Shown piece by piece: positions 8,126-17,845 of a stretch of 64,000 nucleotides of DNA; the first letter of the stretch is position 1; the number at the start of each line of letters is the position of its first letter. The DNA is from Pseudarthrobacter enclensis (GTDB taxonomy: Bacteria; Actinomycetota; Actinomycetes; Actinomycetales; Micrococcaceae). Position numbers and translations under genes: made by a program. The DNA lies in NCBI RefSeq assembly GCF_030811655.1, contig NZ_JAUSRE010000015.1:1-64000 (forward strand), given 5' to 3'. The notes beneath the pieces are model-generated. The model saw nothing but the letters and a program-made list of their open reading frames with translations. It ran no database searches and was not told the origin of the DNA.

Positions 8126-10744
8126 GTGAAGGCAATCCGCAGGTTTACGGTCCGTACAGTCCTCCCTGAGCCCATCCGGCCCCTGGCCAGGCTGGCAAGC
8201 AACTTGCGGTGGTCCTGGCACCGCCCCACCCGGGAGCTCTTCGCCGCACTGAACCCCCGGCTCTGGGAGGAAAGCGGGCAGGACCCCATCGGTTTCCTTG
8301 GCATGGTCAGCCGTGAAGAGTTCCAGCAGCTGGCCGCTGACCAGACGGTGGTGAACCGGGTGCGCGCCGCCGAAGACGATCTTGACCGGTACCTCGAGGA
8401 GCCGCGGTGGTACCAGGGCCTGGGCGCGGATGCCCCCGCCTCCATCGCATATTTCTCGCCCGAATTCGGTATCACCGAGGTCCTCCCCCAGTACTCCGGT
8501 GGCCTGGGCATCCTGGCCGGCGACCACCTCAAGGCAGCCTCGGACCTGGGCGTTCCCCTGATCGGTGTGGGTCTGCTGTACCAGGCCGGATACTTCAAGC
8601 AGTCTCTCTCCAGGGATGCGTGGCAGCAGGAGACCTATCCCGTCCTGGACCCGGACGGCCTGCCGCTCACCCTGCTCCGCGAGCCGTCCCCCGACGGCAC
8701 CGGCAACGCCCTGCAGATCTCCCTCCCGCTGCCCAACGGCAGGCGCCTGCTGGCACACATCTGGCGTGCCGACGTCGGACGTGTTCCCCTGCTGCTCCTT
8801 GACTCCAACGTGCCAGGCAACGATGACGCCGCCCGCAGCATTACAGACCGCCTGTACGGCGGCGGCGGCGACCACCGGCTGCAGCAGGAACTGCTGCTGG
8901 GCATGGGCGGAGTAAAGGCCCTGCGTGCATTCCAGAAACTGACGGGCTGCGCAGCGCCGGAGGTGTTCCACACCAATGAAGGGCACGCCGGCTTCCTTGG
9001 GATCGAGCGCATCCAGGAACTGATGTCCGGGGAGCAGGCCCTGACGTTCGATGAAGCCCTGGCCGCCGGGCGCTCCTCCACGGTGTTCACCACCCACACC
9101 CCGGTTCCCGCAGGCATCGACAGGTTCGAGATCAACCAGATCAACCACTTCTTCCAGGCCGGACTGGCGCCGGACGTGCCGCTGGACCGGATCCTGGAGC
9201 TGGGCAGGGAGAACTACGCGGACGGCAACCCGTCCGTGTTCAACATGGCGGTCATGGGCCTGCGGCTGGCGCAGCGGGCCAATGGCGTGGCCAAACTCCA
9301 CGGGGAAGTGTCCCGCGGAATGTTCTCGGCGCTCTGGCCGGGGTTCGACCACTCGGAGGTCCCCATCACGTCGGTGACCAACGGCGTGCACGTGCCCACC
9401 TGGGTGGACAGCCGCATCTCAAAGCTGGCCCGCGACCAGTTCGGCAGCGAGGCGGAAGCACTGGGCAAGTGGGACCTCGCATACAACGTCAGCGACGCCG
9501 ACGTGTGGGCGCTGCGCCGGGAAATGCGGGCAGCCCTGGTGGAGGACGTCCGGCGCAGGCTGCGCGCGGCATGGAAGAAGCGCGGTGCCGCGGATGCTGA
9601 GCTTGGCTGGACGGACAATGTCCTTGACCCGGATGTGCTGACCATCGGGTTCGCCCGCCGCGTCCCCACCTACAAGCGCCTCACCCTGATGCTGCGCGAG
9701 CCTGCCCGGCTCAAGGCACTGCTCCTGCACAAGGACCACCCCATCCAGCTGGTCATCGCCGGCAAGTCCCACCCTGCCGACGACGCCGGCAAGAAGATGA
9801 TCCAGGACCTGGTGCGTTTCTCGGATGATCCGGAGATCAGGCACCGCATCGCATTCCTGCCGAATTACGACATCGCCATGGCACGGACCCTGTTCCCGGG
9901 CTGCGACGTCTGGCTTAACAACCCGTTGCGGCCTTTGGAAGCCTGCGGAACCTCAGGCATGAAGGCGGCGCTCAACGGGTCGCTTAACCTGTCCGTCCTG
10001 GACGGCTGGTGGGATGAGATGTACGACGGCGAGAACGGCTGGGCGATTCCCACCGCCAACAACGACGCCTCGCCCGAGGAACGCGACGACATCGAGGCGG
10101 CGGCGCTGTATGAGCTGCTCGAAACGCAGGTGGCGCCCCGCTTTTACGGAAGCACGGTGTCCGAAGGCGCCGGCTCTGCGGGACCGTCCACCAGCAGGAA
10201 TGAGACGGTTCCGACGCACTGGGTGTCCATGATCAAGCACACCCTCTCCCACCTTGGGCCGGCCGTCTCCGCGGAACGCATGCTTCGCGACTACGTCAAC
10301 ATCCTGTACCGCCCCGCTGCGGAAGCGGGCCGCAATGCCACCGCCAACTCGTACGCGCAGGCACGGGCCCTGGCCTCCTGGTCGGCGAAGGTCCGTGGCG
10401 CCTGGCCCCAGGTGCACGTGGAGCACGTGGATTCGGTGGGCGTGTCCGAGGATCCGCAGATTGGCGACACACTGCAGGTCAACGCCTATGTGGCGCTGAA
10501 CGCCCTTACCCCTGAGGACGTCTGCGTCGAGGTGGCCTACGGCCGGGCCGAAGAGAACGACGCACTGGCGGACATCACCATGATGGAACTGCAGGTGAAG
10601 GAGGACCTGGGCAATGGAAGGCACCTCTTCAGCGGTTCCCTGGTGATCGACCGCTCCGGGCCGTTTGGCTACACGGTCCGCGTCCTGCCACGGCATGAAG
10701 CCCTTGCCTCAAAAGCGGAGCTGGGACTGATCGTCAACGCTTAG
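8126..10744 (+). CDS. glgP: glycogen/alpha-glucan phosphorylase
   Basis: Cytoplasmic enzyme that releases glucose-1-phosphate from the non-reducing ends of alpha-glucans, using pyridoxal phosphate. The protein is 872 residues with this start and belongs to the bacterial GT35 branch of about 850 residues. Landmarks are NLRWSWH near the N terminus, YFSPEFGI, SGGLGILAGDHLKAASDLG, FHTNEGHAGF and CGTSGMKAALNGSLNLSV, in which Lys613 should bind PLP. I chose GTG 8126 because homologues begin KAIRRFTVRTVLPEP and because it follows a TAGTGT box by 7 bases; an ATG 24 bp upstream is the alternative. It is transcribed away from glgE, so breakdown and synthesis can be set separately. Confidence 0.93.
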   Translation: MKAIRRFTVRTVLPEPIRPLARLASNLRWSWHRPTRELFAALNPRLWEESGQDPIGFLGMVSREEFQQLAADQTVVNRVRAAEDDLDRYLEEPRWYQGLGADAPASIAYFSPEFGITEVLPQYSGGLGILAGDHLKAASDLGVPLIGVGLLYQAGYFKQSLSRDAWQQETYPVLDPDGLPLTLLREPSPDGTGNALQISLPLPNGRRLLAHIWRADVGRVPLLLLDSNVPGNDDAARSITDRLYGGGGDHRLQQELLLGMGGVKALRAFQKLTGCAAPEVFHTNEGHAGFLGIERIQELMSGEQALTFDEALAAGRSSTVFTTHTPVPAGIDRFEINQINHFFQAGLAPDVPLDRILELGRENYADGNPSVFNMAVMGLRLAQRANGVAKLHGEVSRGMFSALWPGFDHSEVPITSVTNGVHVPTWVDSRISKLARDQFGSEAEALGKWDLAYNVSDADVWALRREMRAALVEDVRRRLRAAWKKRGAADAELGWTDNVLDPDVLTIGFARRVPTYKRLTLMLREPARLKALLLHKDHPIQLVIAGKSHPADDAGKKMIQDLVRFSDDPEIRHRIAFLPNYDIAMARTLFPGCDVWLNNPLRPLEACGTSGMKAALNGSLNLSVLDGWWDEMYDGENGWAIPTANNDASPEERDDIEAAALYELLETQVAPRFYGSTVSEGAGSAGPSTSRNETVPTHWVSMIKHTLSHLGPAVSAERMLRDYVNILYRPAAEAGRNATANSYAQARALASWSAKVRGAWPQVHVEHVDSVGVSEDPQIGDTLQVNAYVALNALTPEDVCVEVAYGRAEENDALADITMMELQVKEDLGNGRHLFSGSLVIDRSGPFGYTVRVLPRHEALASKAELGLIVNA

Positions 10745-10808
10745 CCCGCGCGCCCGATGGGTAAGGCTCCTGGCACGCAACGCCGGAACCGAAACCCGGG
10801 AGGGCGCA

Positions 10809-10859
10809 ATGACCGAACGAACGGCGTCCTACGTCATCGTGGAGCGCCTCACCGCTTGA
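10809..10859 (+). CDS. possible 16-residue micro-ORF downstream of glgP
   Basis: A strong Shine-Dalgarno sequence (GGGAGGG) stands 3 to 4 bases before ATG 10809, which opens a 16-residue frame MTERTASYVIVERLTA and stops at TGA 10857. The stop lies inside the hairpin at 10845-10863. It is far too short to assign a function. It may be a translated micro-ORF, the relic of a longer gene, or chance. No peptide family comes to mind. Confidence 0.25.
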   Translation: MTERTASYVIVERLTA

Positions 10860-10863
10860 GGCG
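10845..10863. terminator. hairpin between glgP and the barstar gene
   Basis: CGCCTCA and TGAGGCG form a perfect 7-bp stem with the loop CCGCT. It lies between two convergent genes, glgP and the barstar gene. There is no long T tract on either strand, so termination strength is uncertain. Confidence 0.45.
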
Positions 10864-10873
10864 GTCTGTTGCC

Positions 10874-11230
10874 TTAGAGCAGGACCGCGGTCACGGCAAG
10901 GTCCTTGCCCGCGTACCGTTCGGCATCCTGCAGGATTTCACAGATGATGCCAAAGGACCTGTCGGTCCGGAACGGGGCGGCCACCTGCCACAGGACCGTG
11001 ACGGGCGGGTGGCCGTTCTCCGTGATGGTGTCTGCGAAGTCGTGGAGCGAGTCGTTCAGGGCGTCGAGGTTCACCCCGTAGTGCTCCGGGAAGCTGAGGA
11101 CCTCACCGAAAGTTTCCAGGACTGCGCGCTTGCTGTCCGCCGGTGGGACCACAACGCTGCGGCGTCCGGAGTCGGCCACCTGTTCCTGCAGTTCTTCCAG
11201 GGTCCAGGTGTCGCCGGAATAGATTCTCAT
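10874..11230 (-). CDS. barstar-family ribonuclease inhibitor
   Basis: The 118 residues match the barstar family: an N-terminal strand, the ADSKRAVLETFGEVLSFPEH helix region, the YGVNLDALNDSLHDF segment that in barstar carries the RNase-binding helix and acidic residue, and a C-terminal strand. There is no signal peptide, so it should be cytoplasmic and neutralise RNase before export. It lies 5 bp after the guanyl-type RNase gene on the same strand, the expected arrangement of a toxin with its immunity protein. GGAAGG lies upstream of the ATG at somewhat long spacing, so translation may depend on coupling to the RNase gene. Confidence 0.85.
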   Translation of the reverse strand: MRIYSGDTWTLEELQEQVADSGRRSVVVPPADSKRAVLETFGEVLSFPEHYGVNLDALNDSLHDFADTITENGHPPVTVLWQVAAPFRTDRSFGIICEILQDAERYAGKDLAVTAVLL

Positions 11231-11235
11231 GGGGG

Positions 11236-11724
11236 CTAGCTGCCTTCCGCTATGTACTTGAACGTTGTGTAGTGGTCTGCGGTGTAATATTTTTCCCCGC
11301 CGTTGCCCGCAATAATGCGCCGCGCACCGCGGTCCGCCTCACCCGGCGTGGGCACCGTGTACTCGCGGTAGTAGCCCCGGTCGCGAACGGGCAGGACACG
11401 TTCGAAGTTGCCGAACACCTGGTCATCCTGGCTGTACTGGTACGGGCCGCCGGCGCGGACCAGCGCCAGCACCCTGCGGCCCTCGACAGGAAGCGCCGAT
11501 TCCCGGATCTCCGGCAGGCTGGACGGGTTGGCCCCGCGGTGGGGCGCTGACTGCTTCGCCGGTGCGGACGCCGGCGTCCGGCCCGGGGCGGTGGTGGCGC
11601 TGGAAGCAGTTCCCGGCGTCGTACTTTCCGTCTGCCCGCCCAGCAACCCGGCGCCGCCGAACGCCACCATGGCCAGTACCACCAGGGTGGTGAGGAGCAA
11701 GGGCAGGATGGAACGGTTGCGCAT
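11236..11724 (-). CDS. secreted guanyl-specific ribonuclease (N1/T1/barnase family)
   Basis: The 162-residue protein starts with a basic end and a hydrophobic segment (LPLLLTTLVVLAMVAFGGAG, residues 8-27) that acts as signal peptide or anchor, followed by a Ser/Thr/Pro/Ala linker. The RNase fold occupies about residues 65-162. It carries VFGNFERVLPVRDRGYYREY with Glu121 as likely base, the RGARRIIAG arginines, and ADHYTTF with His151 as likely acid, the constellation seen in RNase Sa and barnase. It should cleave RNA after guanosine outside the membrane. The ATG follows the glgX stop directly, and a barstar gene comes next. Its placement behind a glycogen debranching gene is unusual. Confidence 0.85.
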   Translation of the reverse strand: MRNRSILPLLLTTLVVLAMVAFGGAGLLGGQTESTTPGTASSATTAPGRTPASAPAKQSAPHRGANPSSLPEIRESALPVEGRRVLALVRAGGPYQYSQDDQVFGNFERVLPVRDRGYYREYTVPTPGEADRGARRIIAGNGGEKYYTADHYTTFKYIAEGS

Positions 11725-13830
11725 TTACGTCCGGTAGATACTGATGGAGTTGGCCTCGGCAAGGTCCGTTTCACCCGAGGCCACCTGGATGCCCTGCCGC
11801 TGTTTGTGATGCGGGGACGTGGTGAGCCGAAGCTCGAACAGGCTGGGAGCCTGCCTGCCGGCATCCGGAAGCGTGAACTGCACGTCCGAGGCGCCGCCGT
11901 TCACCACCACCAGGCCGGCAAGGTCACCGCCGTCGTCGCCGAGCAGGAGCTGCATGACGCGGTGCTGGGGATCGTTCCAGCGCTCCGCGGACATGGGCTG
12001 GCCGTACTGGTCGAACCAGTAGAGGTAGGACTGCTCATCACGGACGGGGAAGTCGTGGGGCTGGGCGGCCAGGAATTCCTTGCGCAGCCTGATGTAACGC
12101 TTGGTGCTGCGCAGCATTTCGTGCGCTTCGGGAGTCAGCGTCCAGTCCAGCCACGTCATGGCGTTGTCCTGGCAGTAGGCATTGTTGTTTCCCTGCTGCG
12201 TCCTGGCCAGCTCGTCGCCGGCCGTAATCATGGGGACTCCGAGCGAGACCATCAGCGACGCCATGAGGTTGCGGCGGGACTGCGCACGCTTCGCCAGGAT
12301 CAGTCCGTTCTCGGTGGGCCCCTCCACGCCGTGGTTGTAGCTGCGGTTGTCACCGTGCCCGTCCCTGTTCTCTTCCCCGTTGTCCTCGTTGTGCTTCCGG
12401 TCGAAGGAGACGAGGTCATTCATGGTGAAGCCATCGTGGGCGGTGACAAAGTTGACCGACGCGAGGCGTGATCGGCCGGAGGACTGGAAGAGGCCTGCGG
12501 AGCCGGACAGGGCGTCTGCGAGTTTGGCCATGGTGCCCCCGTGTCCGCCCGACTCGATCGCCGCCCTGTCTGCCAGCCAGAAGGTGCGTACCGCATCGCG
12601 GAAGTGGTCGTTCCAGTCCACCCATCCGGGCGGGAAACGGCCGGTCTGCCAACCGTCATAACCGATGTCCCAAGGCTCGGCGATCAGCTTGACCTCGGAG
12701 AGCACGGGGTCCGCGGCGACGGCCGTGAGGAAAGGGTGCTTGGGGTCGAATTGGTTCGCTGCGTTCCGGCAGAGCGTAACGGCCAGGTCGAACCGGAAGC
12801 CGTCTATATGGAACTCGTCCACCCAGTACCGCAGCGAATCTGTGACCAACTGGACCACGCGATGGTCGGCGAAGTTAAGGGAATTGCCGCAGCCTGTGGT
12901 GTCGATGAACTTGCCGTGGCTGTCCACCCGGTAGAACGTGTCCTTCCCCAGTCCCTTGAAGTTCAGGACTGGCCCGTCCGCTCCACCCTCGGCCGTGTGG
13001 TTGTAGACCACGTCGAGGATGACCTCCAGCCCGGCCGTGTGCAGGGCCTTCACCATGGCCTTGAACTCATCCTGCACCGCCTGCGCGCCGGCTTCCCGGG
13101 CAGCGCGCGTGGCGTACCCGGGGTGCGGGGCAAAGAAGGCTGCGGTGTTGTAGCCCCAGTAGTTGTTGAGCCCCAGGTCCTGCAGGTGCGGCTCGTCGAT
13201 GTGGAAGTGGACGGGCAGCAGCTGGACGGACGTAATGCCCAGGCTGGTGAGGTGCTCCACAACTGCGGGATGGGCCAGACCCGCGTAGGTGCCCCTCAGC
13301 TCCTCCGGCACGTCGGGGTGGAGCATGCTTTGGCCGCGGACATGGGCTTCGTAAACGATGGTGTTGCGCCAGGGCAGGCGCAGCAGCTCATCCGTTTCCC
13401 AATCGAAGTCGTTGGCCGTCCGCACGCTGGTGAGGACACCGCCGCGTTGGTCCACTCCCCTGCCATAGGGGTCCAGCAAAAGAGGCTGGACGCCGGAGCC
13501 GCTGCCGTTGCCCGCCTGGATACGAGGCGGCAACGGCTGGTTGTCCGACGACGGGCGGAAGCCGTAACGGGATCCGTAGGGCAGGTCCTCCACGATCCCG
13601 TGGTGCACACCCTTTGTGATGTTGGCCAGGGTCTGCGCCCGCCACTCACCGCCGGGAGGGCAGTAAACGATGTCCAGGCTGGATACGGCGGGAGCGAGGA
13701 CGGCAACGTTGGCCCGGCCGCCCGCGTGGTGCCGGGTCCCGCCGGAATCAACGCGCGCGGCACTGACACCGAGGGGAACAGCCGATGAGGCGTCCATGGT
13801 GGAAGCGGTGTCGAAGAGCGGCATGACCAT
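11725..13830 (-). CDS. glgX: glycogen debranching enzyme GlgX
   Basis: GH13 isoamylase-type enzyme that hydrolyses alpha-1,6 branches of phosphorylase-limited glycogen; it complements GlgP. The 701 residues include an N-terminal carbohydrate-binding fold, YEAHVRG, VVYNHTAEG, Asp in DGFRFDLAVTL as nucleophile, LIAEPWDIG with the acid/base Glu, and NFVTAHDGFT, all family signatures. I prefer ATG 13830 because TACTAT (minus strand, 13838-13843) lies 7 bases upstream, as in other apparently leaderless genes here. ATG 13824, which has AGGTGA before it, is a close alternative. The RNase and barstar genes follow without a gap, so all three may be co-transcribed. Confidence 0.92.
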   Translation of the reverse strand: MVMPLFDTASTMDASSAVPLGVSAARVDSGGTRHHAGGRANVAVLAPAVSSLDIVYCPPGGEWRAQTLANITKGVHHGIVEDLPYGSRYGFRPSSDNQPLPPRIQAGNGSGSGVQPLLLDPYGRGVDQRGGVLTSVRTANDFDWETDELLRLPWRNTIVYEAHVRGQSMLHPDVPEELRGTYAGLAHPAVVEHLTSLGITSVQLLPVHFHIDEPHLQDLGLNNYWGYNTAAFFAPHPGYATRAAREAGAQAVQDEFKAMVKALHTAGLEVILDVVYNHTAEGGADGPVLNFKGLGKDTFYRVDSHGKFIDTTGCGNSLNFADHRVVQLVTDSLRYWVDEFHIDGFRFDLAVTLCRNAANQFDPKHPFLTAVAADPVLSEVKLIAEPWDIGYDGWQTGRFPPGWVDWNDHFRDAVRTFWLADRAAIESGGHGGTMAKLADALSGSAGLFQSSGRSRLASVNFVTAHDGFTMNDLVSFDRKHNEDNGEENRDGHGDNRSYNHGVEGPTENGLILAKRAQSRRNLMASLMVSLGVPMITAGDELARTQQGNNNAYCQDNAMTWLDWTLTPEAHEMLRSTKRYIRLRKEFLAAQPHDFPVRDEQSYLYWFDQYGQPMSAERWNDPQHRVMQLLLGDDGGDLAGLVVVNGGASDVQFTLPDAGRQAPSLFELRLTTSPHHKQRQGIQVASGETDLAEANSISIYRT

Positions 13831-13923
13831 CACCTAAATAGTAGCGGCCTGCGGCACTTGACCTGCCCGTCTACACCGGGGCACGGCAAACCTACCCACC
13901 GGAAGACGCGGGCAGGGAGTTGG

Positions 13924-14913
13924 TTAGCGCGTCGCCCTCTGGCGGGAGACCTCATACAGCGAGATGCCAACGGCCATGGAGGCGTTCAGCGACTCCATGG
14001 CGGAATCGATGGGGATGGAAACGATCTGGTCGCAGTTTTCCCGGACCAGGCGGCTCAGGCCCTTGCCTTCGGAGCCCACCACGATGCATACCGGTTCGGT
14101 GGCCAGGGTGAGGTCAGGCAGCGAAACGTCACCGTCGCCGTCGAGACCCAGCACGAAGATGCCCATGTTCTTGAACTGCTTCAGGGCGTTGTTCAGGTTG
14201 GAGGCGCGGGCCACGGGCACGCGGACCGCCGCGCCGGCGCTGGTCTTCCAGGCCGCCGCGGTGACGCCCACGGAGCGGCGTTCGGGCACGATGACGCCGT
14301 GGCCGCTGAAGGCGGAGACTGAGCGGATGATGGCGCCGAGGTTGCGGGGGTCGGTGATGCCGTCCAGGGCGACGAAGAGCGGGGCGTTGGCGATGTGGCC
14401 CTTCTTCCACTTCTCTACGGTTTCCTCGGCAAGTTCGTAGGCGTCCTGGTACTCGTAGGGCGGAATCTGCAGCACCAAGCCCTGGTGCACAGCGTCATCC
14501 GTCATCCGGTCCAGCTCCGGCTTGCCCGTTTCCAGCAGCGGGATGCCGCGCTCTGCGGCAAGCTTGAGGGATTCCTTGACGCGGTCATCCATCTCGATCC
14601 GGATGGCCACGTGCAGGGCCTTGGCGGGGATGCCGGCGCGGAGCGCTTCCACTACCGAGTTGCGTCCGGTGACCACTTCCTCGGTGGCACGGCCCTTGGG
14701 GCCGGACTTTGCGGCGCCGGCACTGCGGGCACCGGTGCCGCGCTTGGCGGCAGAGCGTTCAGCAAGCTGCCTGGCCTTGTGCGCCTTGTGGTAGACGCGG
14801 TCCTCCGCCTTGGGCGTGGGCCCCTTGCCTTCGAGGGCCTTGCGGCCATGGCCACCGGTTCCGACGGTCGGGCCCTTCTTCGCTTTAACCGATCGGCGAC
14901 CATTGTTGGCCAT
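13924..14913 (-). CDS. rlmB: 23S rRNA 2'-O-methyltransferase RlmB (TrmH/SpoU family)
   Basis: The product methylates a ribose in 23S rRNA (G2251 in E. coli numbering) with S-adenosylmethionine. The first 75 residues are Lys/Arg-rich and disordered, a common actinobacterial extension. The SpoU substrate-binding domain follows (TGRNSVVEALRAG), then the knotted methyltransferase domain with ITDPRNLGAIIRSV, VIVPERRSVGV, VCIVVGSEGKGLSRLVRENCD and SIPIDSAMESLNASMAVGI, the three SPOUT motifs. It lies 90 bp downstream of cysS on the same strand, the same order as in mycobacteria (Rv3579c after cysS1). GGGTGG precedes the ATG. Confidence 0.93.
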   Translation of the reverse strand: MANNGRRSVKAKKGPTVGTGGHGRKALEGKGPTPKAEDRVYHKAHKARQLAERSAAKRGTGARSAGAAKSGPKGRATEEVVTGRNSVVEALRAGIPAKALHVAIRIEMDDRVKESLKLAAERGIPLLETGKPELDRMTDDAVHQGLVLQIPPYEYQDAYELAEETVEKWKKGHIANAPLFVALDGITDPRNLGAIIRSVSAFSGHGVIVPERRSVGVTAAAWKTSAGAAVRVPVARASNLNNALKQFKNMGIFVLGLDGDGDVSLPDLTLATEPVCIVVGSEGKGLSRLVRENCDQIVSIPIDSAMESLNASMAVGISLYEVSRQRATR

Positions 14914-15003
14914 GATGTTCCACCCTTGATTGTGCTGACTGAGTCTGCATACCAGTCTACTGACCCGAAAAAAATCGGGGGCAGCCGCCCGTTCAGGCCG
15001 GGC

Positions 15004-16470
15004 TCAGTCCCGTTTGAGGCTCCAGGTGGCCCCGTCGGGCCCGTCCTCCACCACCACGCCGGCCTGGTTGAGCGTGTCCCGGATGGCATCGGACCTTGCC
15101 CAGTCCTTGTCAGCGCGGGCGGCTGCCCTCTCTGCAAGCTGTGCCTCCACGAGTACGCCCAGCGCTTCGGCCTCCCGGGTGCTCACCGCATCGGAGCCTG
15201 CGACGGCGTTCAATCCCAACACGTCGGTCATGAGGACCACGGCGTGCATGGCATCCCGTGCGGCGTCGTCATCGCCCTCAGCGAGGGCTGTGTTGCCTGC
15301 CCGGACAGTCTCGTGCAGGGCTGCCAGGGCACGCGGGACGTTGAGGTCGTCGTCCATGGCTTCGCAGAACGCTTCGATGCCCGGGGACGAGGAGCCGTTG
15401 TTGCCGGCCGACGGTCCGCCGTCGCCGCCAAAACGGGCCGCGGCCTTGGCCAGGAAGCCGTCAATGCGTTCGACGGCGGCCGCCGCCTCCTGCAGGGAGG
15501 TGGGCCGGTAGTCCAGCACGGAGCGGTAGTGGGCCTGGCCCAGGTAGTAGCGGACCACTCGGGGCGCCGCCAGTTCCAGCATTTCCGCCGGGCTGATGGT
15601 GTTGCCGATGGACTTGGACATTTTCTCGCCCTGGTAGGTCACCATGCCGTTGTGCATCCAGAAGTTGGCGAAGGGGTGGCCTGCCGCCTGGGACTGGGCC
15701 ATCTCGTTTTCGTGGTGCGGGAAGCGCAGGTCCAGGCCGCCACCGTGGATGTCGAAAGCGGTACCGAGGTATTTGGTGACCATGGCGGAGCACTCCAGGT
15801 GCCAGCCGGGCCGGCCCGCGCCCCAGGGGGAGGTCCAGCTGGCGGTGGCAGGCTCGCCTTCCTTGGAACCCTTCCACAGCGCGAAGTCGCGGGGGTCCTT
15901 CTTGCCGCGGGGATCGGCGTCGGGCGCCGCCTGCATGTCGTCGATGTTCTGCCGGGTGAGGGCACCGTACTTGTCCCAGGAGCGGACATCGAAATAGACG
16001 TCACCGGAACCGTCCAGTGCCGGGTAGGCGTGGCCGCGGTCGATGAGCTGCTGGATCAGGGCGTGCATCTCCGGGATGTGGCCGGTCGCCCTGGGTTCGT
16101 AGGTGGGGCGGGAAACACCCAGGGTGTCGTAGGCCTTGAGGAACTCGCGCTCGTAGCGGTACGCCAGCGCCCACCACTCTTCGCGGGGCACCTCGCCGGA
16201 TTCCGGGGTGAAGTCCGGTGCGAAGGAGGCCTCGGACTTGGCCAGGATCTTGTCGTCAATGTCCGTCACGTTCCGGACTACCGTGACGCGCAGGCCCCGG
16301 AATTGCAGCCAGCGGGTGAGCTGGTCGAAGGCGATTGCGGAACGGATGTGGCCCACGTGCGGCATGCCCTGCACGGTGGCACCGCAGTAATACAGGCTGA
16401 CCTTGCCCTCGTCGATGGGAATGAAGTTCCGGACTTCGGCGGAGGCGGTGTCATAGAAGCGCAGGGTCAC
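15004..16470 (-). CDS. cysS: cysteinyl-tRNA synthetase
   Basis: Class I aminoacyl-tRNA synthetase of 488 residues that charges tRNA-Cys. The HIGH-type motif is PHVGHIRS within [15 protein letters not shown], the Cys of YYCG being a zinc ligand. KMSKS is present in [11 protein letters not shown]. The zinc and cysteine-recognition residues are in LECSAM and PHHENE. It belongs to the carD-ispD-ispF-cysS-rlmB strand cluster and starts 21 bp after ispF. The start is GTG 16470; a TAGTCT box is 6 bases upstream and no good ribosome-binding site is seen, so cysS may have its own leaderless promoter inside the end of ispF. Confidence 0.95.
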   Translation of the reverse strand: MTLRFYDTASAEVRNFIPIDEGKVSLYYCGATVQGMPHVGHIRSAIAFDQLTRWLQFRGLRVTVVRNVTDIDDKILAKSEASFAPDFTPESGEVPREEWWALAYRYEREFLKAYDTLGVSRPTYEPRATGHIPEMHALIQQLIDRGHAYPALDGSGDVYFDVRSWDKYGALTRQNIDDMQAAPDADPRGKKDPRDFALWKGSKEGEPATASWTSPWGAGRPGWHLECSAMVTKYLGTAFDIHGGGLDLRFPHHENEMAQSQAAGHPFANFWMHNGMVTYQGEKMSKSIGNTISPAEMLELAAPRVVRYYLGQAHYRSVLDYRPTSLQEAAAAVERIDGFLAKAAARFGGDGGPSAGNNGSSSPGIEAFCEAMDDDLNVPRALAALHETVRAGNTALAEGDDDAARDAMHAVVLMTDVLGLNAVAGSDAVSTREAEALGVLVEAQLAERAAARADKDWARSDAIRDTLNQAGVVVEDGPDGATWSLKRD

Positions 16471-16491
16471 CGCTCCAGACTAACTGATGCC

Positions 16492-16992
16492 TTAGGACTG
16501 GCGCGGGTACACCAGGGCGGTGGCCACCGCTGAAATGCCCTCACCGCGTCCGGTGAATCCGAGGCCGTCGCTGGTAGTGGCGGTGACGCTTACCGGTGCG
16601 CCTGCAGCGTCCGAAAGAACCTCCTGCGATTCTTCCCGCCGTGGACCGAACTTGGGGCGGTTGGCCACGAACTGGACCGCTACGTTGCCGATCTCGAAAC
16701 CGGCGGCCCGGACGATCCTTGCCGCTTCGGCGAGGAGGGTGGTGCCGGAAGCGCCGGCGAATTCCGGGCGGTCGGTACCAAAGTGGGTGCCGAGGTCACC
16801 AATGCCGGCTGCCGAAAACAGGGCATCTGCCGCAGCGTGCGCCACGGCGTCGCCGTCCGAATGGCCGGCCAGGCCCCGTTCTCCGGGCCACAGGAGGCCG
16901 CCGAGCCAGAGCGGGCGCGGAGCATCCTCCGGGGCCAAGGCATGGACATCGATTCCCACTCCCGTGCGCGGAAGGGTCACCTCCGGGCTCAC
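16492..16992 (-). CDS. ispF: 2-C-methyl-D-erythritol 2,4-cyclodiphosphate synthase
   Basis: Fifth enzyme of the MEP isoprenoid pathway; it cyclises CDP-methylerythritol phosphate and releases CMP. The family motifs are GIDVHAL (Asp and His zinc ligands), [18 protein letters not shown] (third ligand and active site), GDLGTHF and [12 protein letters not shown]. Length is 166 residues with this start. GTG 16992 overlaps the ispD stop as GTGA; GTG 17004 and GTG 16980 are other candidates. The overlap with ispD indicates translational coupling of two steps in one pathway. Confidence 0.92.
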   Translation of the reverse strand: MSPEVTLPRTGVGIDVHALAPEDAPRPLWLGGLLWPGERGLAGHSDGDAVAHAAADALFSAAGIGDLGTHFGTDRPEFAGASGTTLLAEAARIVRAAGFEIGNVAVQFVANRPKFGPRREESQEVLSDAAGAPVSVTATTSDGLGFTGRGEGISAVATALVYPRQS

Positions 16993-17771
16993 CCCTCCAC
17001 CCACCTGGCGCCGAGGGGGCCTTCCAGGAGCCCTTCGGCGAAGATCAGGTCCAGGGGCGTGGTGATCTTCAAAGATTGCGTTGATCCCCGGACCGCATAG
17101 ACCGGCGTGCCAAGCACTTCGACGAGCATGGCGTCATCCGTGACGGCGGCCGCCTGCTCCTGGTCCATGGCCTGCGCGGCCTGGTGCGCCTGCAGAAGAG
17201 TATTGATCGTGAACCCTTGCGGCGTCTGCACCGCGCGCAGTTCTTCACGGCGGGCAGTGCCGGTGACAACTTCGGGCGCAACTGCGGTGCTGTCCCCCGC
17301 CGTGGTGGACACCGTCTTGATGGTGTCCACCACGGGAAGCACGGGGATGACGGCATCGGCGCCGGCCGCCAGTGCGTCAGATACCCGGTGGAAGACGGAT
17401 TCGGGGGTCAACGCGCGCGCGGCGTCGTGGACCAGCACGGCTTCGATGCCCTCCATGAGCCCGGCAATGCCTGCACGGACTGAATCGGCCCGGGTGGATC
17501 CGCCGTCGACAAGGGTCAGGAGGGGACCGCCGTCGGCAAGTTCCTCGCGGAAGTCATCACATAAGCGACGCAGTCCCTGGTCGCCGGCGGGCAGCGCCAC
17601 GCACACCTGGCTGGCGATGCCTGACGCGACAATTCCCCGCAGGGCATGCATCAGGATCGGCTCGCCCCCGAGCGGCACAGCAGCCTTGGGCATGCCATAG
17701 CCAAGGCGTTGCCCTGAACCGGCAGCCACGAGGATAACGGCCGCGGCCAGGCGTGGAGGTGTATCACTCAT
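16989..17771 (-). CDS. ispD: 2-C-methyl-D-erythritol 4-phosphate cytidylyltransferase
   Basis: Third step of the MEP pathway: transfers CMP from CTP to methylerythritol 4-phosphate. The nucleotide-binding start [19 protein letters not shown] holds the glycine-rich loop and catalytic Arg/Lys, and [12 protein letters not shown] and the [14 protein letters not shown] region complete the family pattern. I start at ATG 17771 (260 residues), not at the longest frame: TAGGCT lies 7 bases upstream and homologues begin just before VILVAAG. The carD-ispD gap holds the carD terminator, so ispD probably starts its own transcript. Confidence 0.93.
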   Translation of the reverse strand: MSDTPPRLAAAVILVAAGSGQRLGYGMPKAAVPLGGEPILMHALRGIVASGIASQVCVALPAGDQGLRRLCDDFREELADGGPLLTLVDGGSTRADSVRAGIAGLMEGIEAVLVHDAARALTPESVFHRVSDALAAGADAVIPVLPVVDTIKTVSTTAGDSTAVAPEVVTGTARREELRAVQTPQGFTINTLLQAHQAAQAMDQEQAAAVTDDAMLVEVLGTPVYAVRGSTQSLKITTPLDLIFAEGLLEGPLGARWVEG

Positions 17772-17845
17772 GCGGACAAGCCTACGACGCCGGCGCCCAG
17801 GTTGAGTGCCCGCGACACTGCACGGTTGCAGGCAGCGAATCCGGG

